In this document: in pieces, positions 55,043 through 64,000 of the stretch
How the letters are laid out: each line of letters starts with the position of its first letter
Position numbering within the stretch: the first letter of the stretch is position 1
Source of the DNA: Globomyces pollinis-pini
Taxonomy: Eukaryota; Chytridiomycota; Chytridiomycetes; Rhizophydiales; Globomycetaceae
Assembly: GCA_025399215.1 (NCBI GenBank)
Contig: MU621140.1
Location: forward strand, 19,450 to 83,449
DNA: 64,000 nt
Direction: 5' to 3'
Position numbers and translations under genes: made by a program
The notes under the pieces: model-generated
Seen by the model: only the letters and a program-made list of their open reading frames with translations
Database searches by the model: none
What the model was told of the DNA's origin: nothing

Positions 55043-55476
55043 TTGAAAATAAATTATTGGGAACGATGAAATTTAATTTGAAAAAATCCCCCACAAACAC
55101 ATTTGGTTACAAGGTTGTACGAATATCCGCAATCAGATTTGGTTCGTGAACTGGTGTCCTCTTTTGGTGAACAGCCTTTGATGAGAAACAGTACGCTGTT
55201 CATTTAATGAATTGGAGAAAACCATCTTTGAACGTCGTCTGTGAGAAATACAGTAAAGTAAAGTCTGAAATGAAATATGATGTACAAGTGTAACTCACCA
55301 TCGAGATTGCTGTAGTTCATCTCTCCACTTTTCCTTGATAGCGGAATTGGGTAAATCATTGTAAGCTTTGAGTTTTGGTTAAACGTCCCATAGTCCATCA
55401 ATTTACAGAGGCATTCCACATAGCCAAATGCATAACAATCTGAAATGACTATTGTTTATTACATATATCTAAAAAT
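55043..55476 (-). other. Possible small spliced gene, unresolved
   Basis: 434 nt between the HMG and kinase genes. On the minus strand two overlapping frames look coding. One, 55204-55440, encodes a Cys-bearing start (FGYVECLCKLMDYGTF) and ends DDVQRWFSPIH if a 61-nt GTGAGT...ACAG intron is removed. The other encodes AYNDLPNSAIKEKWRDELQQ, and further on NLVTKCVCGGFFQIKF. I could not assemble a complete protein with an ATG, so this is not called as a gene. Confidence 0.3.
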
Positions 55477-57786
55477 TCATTGCTTCAATTCATTCGAATC
55501 AGTTGAAGACGCCCTCGATGGCGTTGCTACAGACAACCCATTTTTATTCAAAACACCAATGATGTCTTGGATAATAATTCGTTGCACTTCGTTCTGTTTT
55601 AGTAGAAAAGATAGTTTCTCGGAATCAGTTAGATTGAGGGGTAAGGGCGCTTGAGCTTGAGCTAGGAGCGGGTGTGTCAGTGTTTCTCCTGTAGGGTTTG
55701 ATCCAATTATTTGGAATCGGCCTCGTTTGTCTAGGGTTAAAGTTTGAGATTGAATACCAGAGGTGGAAGAGGTTGTATCGTTATTGTTTTGAGGAGGGTT
55801 GGCAGTGGTAGGTGACGAATGGGTGGATGAATTGGTTTCGTTTGTCACCGTAAACTTTCGTGGGAGCTTTATTCCTTCGGTCGGAGTCAGTTTTGGGGAT
55901 GTGACGGCTGAGGTGGGAATGTTTTGGAAAGCAAATCGGCCAGCTTTACGTTCCAAAGCTAAATGATTAATATTATAGAACTTACTACTTGTGGTTGATC
56001 CAATAGTGGAGTCTAAGGGAGAGTTCACTAAGGATTCATCCATTGTCAAGACCTGTGAGGTATTTTGAGACACTACAACAGCTGCTGAATGCCCAGTTGA
56101 CGGTTGCTCTGACACCGATGTATTGACATTTGGAGCACTATTTGAGGCCGTTTGTGATGTAGTAGATGAGGGATTTGAATCCATGACGCTAAATCTACCC
56201 TTTCGAACTTCACCCATTGATTGCTGTTGGATTAAAGGGGGAGCAGCAGGTGCCATTTGAGAATCGCTATTTACATTCTCCATTCTTGTTTGAGCAGGGT
56301 TGAGTCGATTGTTATCAACCACAAACCGACTTTTGCGTGGAAGGCTACTGCTGGTGGTTGAAACTGTATCGGAAGTACTGCCACTCTTTTCAGACATTTG
56401 CCCAAATGCCTTTTCTGATATTGGCTCAGTTACAAACTTAACTGCTTTCGAGTCTTGATTATTGTTTACCACTGAATCTGTTTTCGCTTCAGCTGGTTTT
56501 ACCCCTGTTTGTAATTGGAAGGATTCGTGCCGGTCATTACCAGGACTGCCATCGTCAAAATCCCAATCATCATGATGGTCGTCACCTTCATTCGCTTCGG
56601 TATAATTTGATTCTAAATAAATGAATAAAATAAAATATTACGCTGACGATGTTGGCGTTCAGTTATGGGAGTTAAACCATTCAAGAGCGTCGTTACTAAA
56701 TAGACTGGTCTTTTGGCCGACTTGAAAAAAGGATGATTCAACAACTTTTCTGCTGTTGGCCGCATCACAGGGTCTTTTTGAAGACATAAATCTATCATAT
56801 CTTTGAAAGATTTTGAATATTTATGATGAGTTTTATCTCTTTCCAAAGTTGGTGGACTGTTGTTGATGGTCAACATCAATACTTTTAAAGGTGGATATTT
56901 AGCATAAGGAGCATGCCCGTTGGCCAACTCCAACGCAGTGATTCCAAAACTCCATATATCCGCCTTGTAATTGTAACCACTTTGGTCCATCACCTCTACT
57001 CAAATTAACAACTCTTCAATAAAAATACCCGGTGCCATCCAACAGGGGGTTCCAACAAATGTTTTCCTGCTGGTATTTCGAGCTCCATGATCGGTTAGCG
57101 AAGAACTTACACCAAAATCAGCCAATTGAACCAATCCGTCATTATTTACCAGTAAATTTCCAGCTTTGATGTCCCGATGAATAAGACCGTTTGTATGAAG
57201 ATAGTCTAGGCCCTGTAAGACTTGTTTTAAGATGGTTGCTATCACCGTTTCTTCCATTCCATTTTTAAAAGCGGTTTTCATAATATCTAAACCAGATCCT
57301 GCAGACAAAAATGGAGTGATGATGAATAATTTAGATCCATTTACAAAAGAGCCATGTACAGGAAGAAGGTTAGGATGTTTAGAAAGTGTCATAATTTGAA
57401 GTTCACGCTAGCTGTTTAAATGAGAAATTATTACTCGTAATTCATCAATTTGATTCCTTTCAAACATATCCAATTCAATAACCTTCATACTAACTGGCTT
57501 GTTCAATATTTTATAGTTAGCAAGATAAACCATTGCAGAAGAGCCTTGTCCTGATGGTCAAAAAAAACGCAGTAAACAAACCTATTAGCTCATTAATTTC
57601 ATAATCTTCTGGATTCATGGAATAAATGGTATTATCCTGTGGGAGTGGTAGAGTAGCTGATTTCTTTTTTACAGCATCGATGTTCGCACCAATGCGTTCC
57701 AACAAACCAGTAGCTCTTCCAGCAATAGACTGCCTCCGTTCCATTGAATTTAAACTTGGAGCTGAATCAGAACGATTAGGAAACAT
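55477..57786 (-). CDS. Ste20-family kinase, OSR1/SPAK/fray-like, with RFxV-repeat tail
   Basis: Exons 57582-57786, 57435-57550, 57029-57407, 56648-56995, 55477-56612; introns 31, 27, 33 and 35 nt; 727 aa. Kinase domain about 60-340: GQGSSAMVYLA, VSMKVIELD lysine, HRDIKAGNLL, LADFGVSSSLTD, GTPCWMAPEVM, all residues intact. DDWDFDDGSP (about 365) is a feature of the OSR1 group. The tail carries six [KR]F-x-[VIFT] motifs: KFVT 408, RFVV 445, RFSV 489, RFAF 575, KFTV 602, RFQI 648, several in a repeated K/R-x-GRFxV context. It ends in a predicted helix (EKLSFLLKQNEVQRIIIQDII). No CCT domain is recognised. Confidence 0.88.
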
Positions 57787-58175
57787 GGCCAGAGTTGAAG
57801 TTGTTAAGAAATAAAGAAGGCTGATAAGGAAAATTTTAGTTGTGGCGAGAGCAAAATGAAGTACGCGAAGAACCTGCTTCTGATGGTTGAGCGATAAGAA
57901 TAAGAATAGAAGTTAATGAAGCAGCTGTAAGCATTCATCTGGAGTAAAATTTGCCAGGGAGAGCAGGATTGTAGTCAAAAGAATGTTAACTATATAATTA
58001 TTTCAAAACAATTGAACTCAACAATCCGATAGTTTTAATCTTTATGATTCTGATAAGGGTTTGGTAAGTTGAAACTCATTTCAAAAGTGTCCAGACAACT
58101 ACGCAAAAAAGAAACCATAAAATGTCAACTTTTAAAGACAAGAAAAAGAAGTCAAATGGTTGAACATTCAAAGTA
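57787..58175. other. Intergenic
   Basis: About 390 nt between the kinase start and the end of four-TM paralogue B, both minus strand. No gene seen; it probably holds the kinase promoter. Confidence 0.5.
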
Positions 58176-58958
58176 CTATATATTTACAGTTGCTTGTACA
58201 TTTGTAACATTTGTTTGGAGCCCTTTCGAGCCTCCTTCTTCAAGAATCGCGTATTCCGCATAGCAAAACACAAATGACCCAAAACATTCAAATATGCATA
58301 ATCCAACAAAATAAACTGCACAGGATCCTGCACATGAGAGTGTCCCGTATTCAAAAAACAGGTGATTTGGCCATTGTACTCTTTCACGAAACAGTACTAT
58401 CATTACAATAGAAATATTCAGGAACACAAGACTGAGCATCGAGCTACCCATTATCCCCACTTTGTAGTATCGGCGAAGGATATGGTATTGGTTCTTGGTT
58501 TTATCACTATACAAGTTGTAGTGCCAAATATATGAAATCACCAACAGTAAATTCACGGCCAAGATCCCAAACAGTATTGATAAACACATAAATACTTTTA
58601 TAGATGTCCACAATGAATAGGGGTGACAAAAGATCGGATCTATCAATGGACCTGGGTTAAATCTCGTTCCAAACTGTATTATATCAGCATCACAAGCAGT
58701 TTTAAATGATACGGTAGTCCATTCCACAGGGTATATAGTTGTTAACCGAACATTAGACGAATCCGAAAGTCGGTATTGAAATGAAAATAATCCAATATAA
58801 AAGTCAAAGGCCGCATTTTCAAAACGAATATCCATTGCCGATGTTGTTCGATAGATATAATGTGTGCAGAACGTAAACAACGTTACTATTGCAGGAATCA
58901 ACAACAACACGATATAAAATAGGAGAGCGGAATGACGAAGGATTGGGTGAGATTTCAT
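58176..58958 (-). CDS. Four-TM membrane protein, paralogue B
   Basis: Intronless, 260 aa from the ATG at 58958. Same architecture and clear sequence relation to 40837-41682: IYRTTSAMDIRFENAAFDFYIGLFSFQYR, TIYPVEWTT, FGTRFNPGPLIDPIFC, WPNHLFFEYGT. The loop cysteines are conserved; the tail is shorter and acidic/neutral rather than basic. Family not identified; plasma-membrane four-TM proteins of the Sur7/claudin type are a possible analogy. Confidence 0.75.
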   Translation of the reverse strand: MKSHPILRHSALLFYIVLLLIPAIVTLFTFCTHYIYRTTSAMDIRFENAAFDFYIGLFSFQYRLSDSSNVRLTTIYPVEWTTVSFKTACDADIIQFGTRFNPGPLIDPIFCHPYSLWTSIKVFMCLSILFGILAVNLLLVISYIWHYNLYSDKTKNQYHILRRYYKVGIMGSSMLSLVFLNISIVMIVLFRERVQWPNHLFFEYGTLSCAGSCAVYFVGLCIFECFGSFVFCYAEYAILEEGGSKGLQTNVTNVQATVNI

Positions 58959-59846
58959 GTTGAAAAACAAAAGATTCAAAACAGCGGCCCTTTATACGAT
59001 AATAAATCATTAACACGGGGACCTTTATGACTATTACCGTTGTGGGTTGGTTACACGTTCATTAAGATAATACTAGCAGCATGTGAAAGACATGCAAATG
59101 AGATACAGAAACCAAAACACGACTTTGATGAAGAGAAAGGAAAATTCTGTATGGATAGAATGTAAAAATTAGTATCAAATTGATACTGAAATAATGTTTT
59201 GCCGACCAGACTTTAACGGTCATTGATGACGATTAAAGAAAACTGAAACCATGGCAAATGCTTTACCATGTGAAAACCACCTTGTTATTCCTTAAGCCGT
59301 CAAGGAAATTGTGTTCACAAAGATATTCAACACCAAAAGAACCTCGCTTGATAATTTATCGTACTATTCTATTCATTGGTTTTATGTGGAAATGAAATGG
59401 AGAATGAAACGGCCAAAGAATCGTGCAGCATTGACTCTTCGATGACTTTAACATTGACAGGCCAATTTTTACCCCCCCCCCATCGTCAATTACATATTAC
59501 ATCAACCCACAGACTAAATCTATGTAGATCGAATACTTGATTTGAAATAATCATCTGGTATGTGCCTTGATGGACAGTTAAAGATGACTGCTCTGTAATT
59601 ATTTCATGAAGGCTTTGTAAATCAATTAATTTTCCTCGGTCAGTAACACGCAATTGCCAATTTCGCGGTACTGTTTCATTGTTGTGTGGGTGGTGAAATT
59701 GTTATTTTTGAAATTAATAATTTCCCGAAAACTAATTGGGAACTTAAAACATTGATAGTGTCTATCATCAACCAAATATTACTAAACGTTTTGTAAGTAT
59801 AAAATAATATTATTGTATTTTAAATGGTTATTCATTCCATCAGAAC
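58959..59846. other. Intergenic, no gene seen
   Basis: About 890 nt between four-TM paralogue B and the end of ORC5. It includes a run of ten C residues near 59473-59482, unusual in this A/T-rich DNA and a possible assembly or slippage site. No exon chain can be supported. Confidence 0.5.
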
Positions 59847-61275
59847 TTAAACATCGACCCAATCAAAAAGATACTTTGAAATATCAAACCGAACGCTTTT
59901 TCCAATCTCCTTTACAAACCCATACGAAACATTACACTTGCATTTCATCGCGTCCAGTTTACCAAACCCAGTCACCCTCAACAACAACCGCAGTGAAATA
60001 AGTGTGGATATCTATCTATGAAAAAACATTGAATTACCTGTGTATGGATGTCAAAAGTGGCACGTAAATCATCGTCGTCAATGATACTGTAGAAAATAGC
60101 AATCATACGTTCAACTGTAAATGATTTGGGGCCCAACAGCTGTTGCCTCAGCTTTGATCCATTATTAACACCACCTTTTTTGCCCACTCTGGTTTTACCT
60201 TCGCCACCCCTGGTAAAGAAACGTTTGTCGAGTCGAGCTGGATTGTAGGATGCTAGAAATGATGCCATAACCAAGAATTTGGTGTAATGTGGTAGGTCCA
60301 TACGTTTAGTATCTATATATGAGAAATATGGTTGACTTACTGACACGGAGTACTGACGATGTCTCTAAATGCTCATTCCATTCATTAGCAGAAATATTTC
60401 TCAAGTACAAATTGTGAAAAGCATCCTTGATTTCTTTTTGAATATTACTGAACAACCGACTTGTTTGATTCCGTTCCACTAATGTTAAGAAAAAATAAAC
60501 ATACGCAATCCATTTGTGATGGGTTCAATATACTTTGGGAAAAGCATCAGTACCATATATCGTAATTCATTTAAATCCTGACAGCATGTTGAATTGAATG
60601 AATTGTAGATGAGTTCAATAAAAGATTTGAAAAATCCGATGTCTTCCGTTTCAGGGCAATCTAGCCCTATTATATTGATCATTTCCGGTTTGGTGTATAT
60701 GGGAAATTGAACAGTCATTGGTGGGTATGGTAGTGGTAATGTCAGCAGAGTGTCAAACTTTAAGTGACTAATCGAAATCATCATTATATCCACTCTGGAC
60801 TATAATGTTAGTGATCGTTGAATTTTACAATATCTCTCAAACGAAACAGGAATGGAAGTAAGGTAGCACTACCAATTGACATCAATTCATCCACCTTATC
60901 CAAAACCAGGATAAGTCTCGATCCTTGCTGATGAAAGCATTGCAATTGATATACAAATTGATCTTCATTCTCACAGCGATCATCAAATTCAAACCACTGT
61001 GATAAAGCCCGTTCAAACACAATCCGAGCTGACAAACAATCTACACAATTGATCCAAGCTACATTTGATACTTCTCTCATCATTGATTTCAATACAAGTG
61101 TTTTTCCAGTCGATGGAATTCCGGTGATGAATAAATTATCTACATTCTAAATACTTGTTTAGTAATTGGAATTTACTGAATCCATCGCATTCTTTATTTC
61201 CATCATCTGCTTATTCCTAATCAGCAATTGCTTTTCTCTATCAATTATCTTGGTAGATTCCTTGTCCGATGTCAT
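59847..61275 (-). CDS. ORC5: Origin recognition complex subunit 5
   Basis: Exons 61177-61275, 60829-61146, 60505-60799, 60341-60478, 60038-60312, 59847-60011; introns 30, 29, 26, 28 and 26 nt; 429 aa. AAA+ ATPase: Walker A GIPSTGKT split close to intron 1, Walker B LILVLDKVDEL. C-terminal Orc5 hallmark MDLPHYTKFLVMASFLASYNPARLDKRFF, then RQQLLGPKSFTVERMIAIFYSI and the terminal winged-helix end ISTLISLRLLLRV. The normal final exon is recovered only after the last splice. Part of the replication-origin loader. Confidence 0.94.
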
Positions 61276-61592
61276 TGTAAGGGTGAAAACAGAAATGACT
61301 TGCCTGGACAACCAAATCGTTTTTATTACATAGCACAACGACACAGTCAATTGTGTTGGTTACCTGCTGAAATTTAGCGTTGTAAATAACTGCTGCAGTA
61401 GAATCAAATTATTTGATCTCATTCAAGTTCAATTAAATAGCAATTGGCTTATGATTTTAAGAATAATATTAGTATAATTGTTAATAACGTGTAATTTAAT
61501 CCATATTCTGTAGTAAGTTACTGCGGTTTCTGCCTGATTGGAATCCCTTGATTATAAAATGATTCGCTCAATAGGGTTTGGCCTGATAGTAA
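61276..61592. other. Intergenic
   Basis: About 317 nt between the ORC5 start and the velvet gene end; A/T-rich and no gene seen. Confidence 0.5.
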
Positions 61593-62187
61593 TTAATATG
61601 AAATATAGATACTAGAATTTCCTGGAAAATTCTTATTGTTGTAAACTACAAACGGTGCCGTCATTACCTGTTTGACAATTCCACTATTGATGTTAACGCC
61701 AATAATTATATCAAACCTTTTTGAGTCAACAATGCTACATATCAGGCGATAAGTTCCTGTAAGTCGCACAGATAGATCATGAAATATTATAAACAGGTTT
61801 GTTTGTTTATACACTGGGTCAAAGAGTGGTAGTGAAGTAGTGACGGTTTGTCCTATGATATTGCTTGTCACATAGCCTAGAGGGTTGATAAAGTAATCAC
61901 AGTGTTCTTGAGTAGTCGATATGAGCGATAAATGGCAAATATATCTTTTGTTACAAAACCTACTGATCAAAGATTATAAATCTACATTTCTTCGCTCATT
62001 TCACCACGAGCTTCCGGTTCAATTTGGATAATCAAAGGAGGATCTCTTCATATAGTTATTTATAGTGACCTTACATCATCCTCCGATTTACCTTTGGTTT
62101 TAATCCACACATTCTTGCTTGTTTCGGCTCTTGCCTGATAAATATTTTAAACTGGCCTTCAGTTTCGATTTGGAGATCTTGAATCAT
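61593..62187 (-). CDS. Velvet-domain protein (VosA/VelB type), compact
   Basis: Exons 62075-62187, 61986-62045, 61593-61962; introns 29 and 23 nt; 180 aa, essentially only a velvet domain. Signature order: FKIFIRQEPKQARMCGLK, VNRRMIDPPLIIQIE (made by the first splice), ISTTQEHCDYFINPLG, IIFHDLSVRLTGTYRLICSI and APFVVYNNKNFPGNSS. Velvet proteins bind DNA and form heterodimers that coordinate development and secondary metabolism in fungi. The usual C-terminal SxLSR...QG.KI.IRK end is cut short (SIYISY), so the last strand may be missing or the gene model may need one more exon. The 23-nt intron is the shortest in the window. Confidence 0.88.
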
Positions 62188-64000
62188 ATCCTTATTGTAA
62201 GTAGTGCGTTCCGAATCAAAAATGAAAACTGTCGGTTAAATGTCGCTTAAATTCCATTTTCTTTCCTTTGCCAAATTAAACCAGAGGACTTCTATGGCTG
62301 GGAATAACGGCCTTGAAATGTATGCTGTAGAGTGCAAGTCGCTTGCAGTTCCAGGTTTTAATTCTCTGTTTGGAAATGGGCACTTGAAGAACTGAAAAAT
62401 TGTGAAAGCAAACATTGGACATGGAAGGACTGTGGATATTTCTTCAGCAAACTGCCTTATAATGTACTGAATGCCAGCAATGCTAATACTAACTTTTCAG
62501 TTGCATTTAACAGAGAATCCAAAATGACAAATTCAACAAGAAAAGCTATCAACAAGAAAACTATTCATGGTTAAACAAATTCAAACTACCCCCAGAGGTC
62601 CAATCCATTCTATATTTAGCATTATTGCTTACCCATTTGAATTGTATGGAAGGAATAAGAATATTCCAGTTATTCAGCGGAAAAAAAACAGCTCTAATAA
62701 GAGCACACTATATACTGACGAAAATAGCTTATTCATTGAAATTGAATGTGTTGGGAAGGAACTATTTTTTTGTTGAATGGGAAGTCGGAAAAAGCAGAAT
62801 TTCCTAATTAGGATTGATACTTGATAGACAATGCTGCAGATATTATTCAAATACTGGGAAACATGATTTTTTAAATTGCCATTAGAGCTGGCGGTGGGGT
62901 AAAATCGACCTGGAAATGTCTTGTAACTGAACTATCCATGAATTGCTATTCGATTTCCTGATCATCATCCCGATACTACTCGCTACATAAATTGGTGCAT
63001 TTTGGTTTACTGCAGAGTTCCATTCGAGAATTTTTTTTGGTTCTAGTCTGAAGGCAACACACCCGATTATACTAGAACTCTTCATTCCTTTTGTTGAAAT
63101 CAGCTACATTCAAATCTTGGTATGAAATTCACTAGAGGAGCAATTGGGTGAGTCAAATACACCTTACCACACACAATTCAAAGCAAATCAGAGGATTTTT
63201 TTTCTCAGTTCTTCATACAAATTGTTGGCGTTAATAACATGAAATATCATTTATGTATTGCTAATTCTGTATTATTGTAATAGAAATTGAAACTGGTTAT
63301 TATACAGTGCTTAAAAAAGTATCTGAGGCAAGAAGGGTTGGCAAGGAAGAGGGTCGATCTTAGAATTACTTGAATGGTATTTGCAAACTGCTTGAAAAAA
63401 TGATGATTAGAATTAGTGAATAGATGAAACTGAAGTTGGAGCTCAAAGGGCGAAACCATCTTCTACAAAGCTACCAGTTCAGACATATATGTTTGCATCC
63501 CAGTTGAAGCAAGTGATACTATAAAAACATTAGGGGTATAACTTATATGATACGCATGATAGGGCGTAGATGCACCCATGCCGAAAATGCCTTGCAAATC
63601 CTCCAGTTTAAGTCACCAAGCACTAAATGGCTGATAATGCAGCTCGGATCACCCTCTAAAACCATGCGCTGATGTTGATGTAATGACGGTCGAATGCGAG
63701 AGGTTTTATATGATCCCCTTCCAAAATTGCTTGTTGAATCACATGAGGACGATTACTCCAGTTTTGGGGCATTTTTATGAACAATTATTTTACCAATGCA
63801 TTTCGAATATCTAGATCTATAGTCGCATCAAAAAATCCTTTCATTATTAAAGTTTGGACTCATGTATTATGTGTTGGAAACTGAACATATTCGCGCTGAT
63901 TTTAATAAAACGAGAGGTTAATGTAGGGATTGTTAATTTATTAATAATCATTATGCAATATACTCTTTTTTAATCCAATTATCAAGTTTGTTTATGCACT
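62188..64000. other. Terminal region without a recognisable gene
   Basis: 1.8 kb with only short frames. 62294-62395 (+) holds a 33-codon frame (MAGNNGLEMYAVECKS...). 62882-63085 (-), 63247-63459 (-) and short minus-strand pieces at 63580-63780 look partly protein-like (for instance NRPHVIQQAILEGDHIKPL and VLEGDPSCIISHLVL). They could be exons of one rapidly evolving or decayed gene, but I cannot connect them. Confidence 0.35.

Noticed and set aside
59813..60001. 62-codon plus-strand frame
   Set aside because: It is antisense to the last ORC5 exon, whose coding sense is strongly supported by family alignment.
1..64000. Alternative genetic code or ciliate-like nuclear DNA, considered because of the tiny introns
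   Set aside because: TAA, TAG and TGA all terminate conserved proteins at the expected place (for example SER3 TAA, MET16 TAG, CDC73 TGA), and the gene set is fungal.

Overview
The window is AT-rich nuclear DNA of a fungus. The evidence is the gene set: a WOPR (Gti1/Pac2) regulator, a velvet factor, an Mdm1-type tethering protein, the fungal sulfate-assimilation enzymes MET16 and MET5, RRG7, HTD2, ARO8 and an RTR1/RPAP2 phosphatase. All three standard stop codons are used as terminators. The species could not be identified. A tropomodulin-like gene and an OSR1/fray-like kinase would fit an early-diverging lineage, but that is inference.

The most striking property is gene structure. I rebuilt about 36 genes by hand from protein-family continuity and found roughly 120 introns. 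Most are only 23 to 37 nt, nearly all GT...AG, with very small exons between them, including a 10-nt micro-exon. A few are longer: 156 and 129 nt directly after the ATG of two ribosomal-protein genes, and 61 to 110 nt in a handful of others. Simple open-reading-frame calls therefore break most genes. CDC73 (13 exons) is nearly invisible without splicing.

Layout. 1-9.5 kb: PH-domain protein (5' cut by the window edge), RRG7-like protein, HAD phosphatase, an unknown protein, a small secreted Cys-repeat protein, SER3, and a WOPR regulator. 9.7-20.5 kb: SF3B2/CUS1, an MME1-like mitochondrial carrier, the divergent MET16-MET5 pair of sulfate assimilation, and MDM1. 20.6-36.7 kb: oligopeptidase B, RPS28, RPAP2, RPS4, CDC73, mitochondrial processing peptidase alpha, PRP19, an EF-hand MscS channel and ARO8. 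37-42.6 kb: a tandem array of four intronless YhhN/TMEM86 (lysoplasmalogenase-like) genes interrupted by an intronless four-TM gene. 42.7-64 kb: peptide deformylase and HTD2 (divergent, both mitochondrial), a tropomodulin-like LRR protein, a rhodanese plus dual-specificity phosphatase, MON2, an HMG-box factor, a Ste20/OSR1-like kinase, a second four-TM paralogue, ORC5, a compact velvet protein, and a terminal 1.8 kb where I recognise no gene.

Functional themes: sulfur and serine metabolism, the transcription and splicing core (CDC73, RPAP2, SF3B2, PRP19), mitochondrial biogenesis (MPP-alpha, PDF, HTD2, MME1-like, RRG7) and membrane traffic or lipid contact (MON2, MDM1). I saw no mobile element, CRISPR array, rRNA or convincing tRNA. 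Exon coordinates come from reading the sequence, not from transcripts. Starts of oligopeptidase B, MME1-like and SER3 are uncertain.
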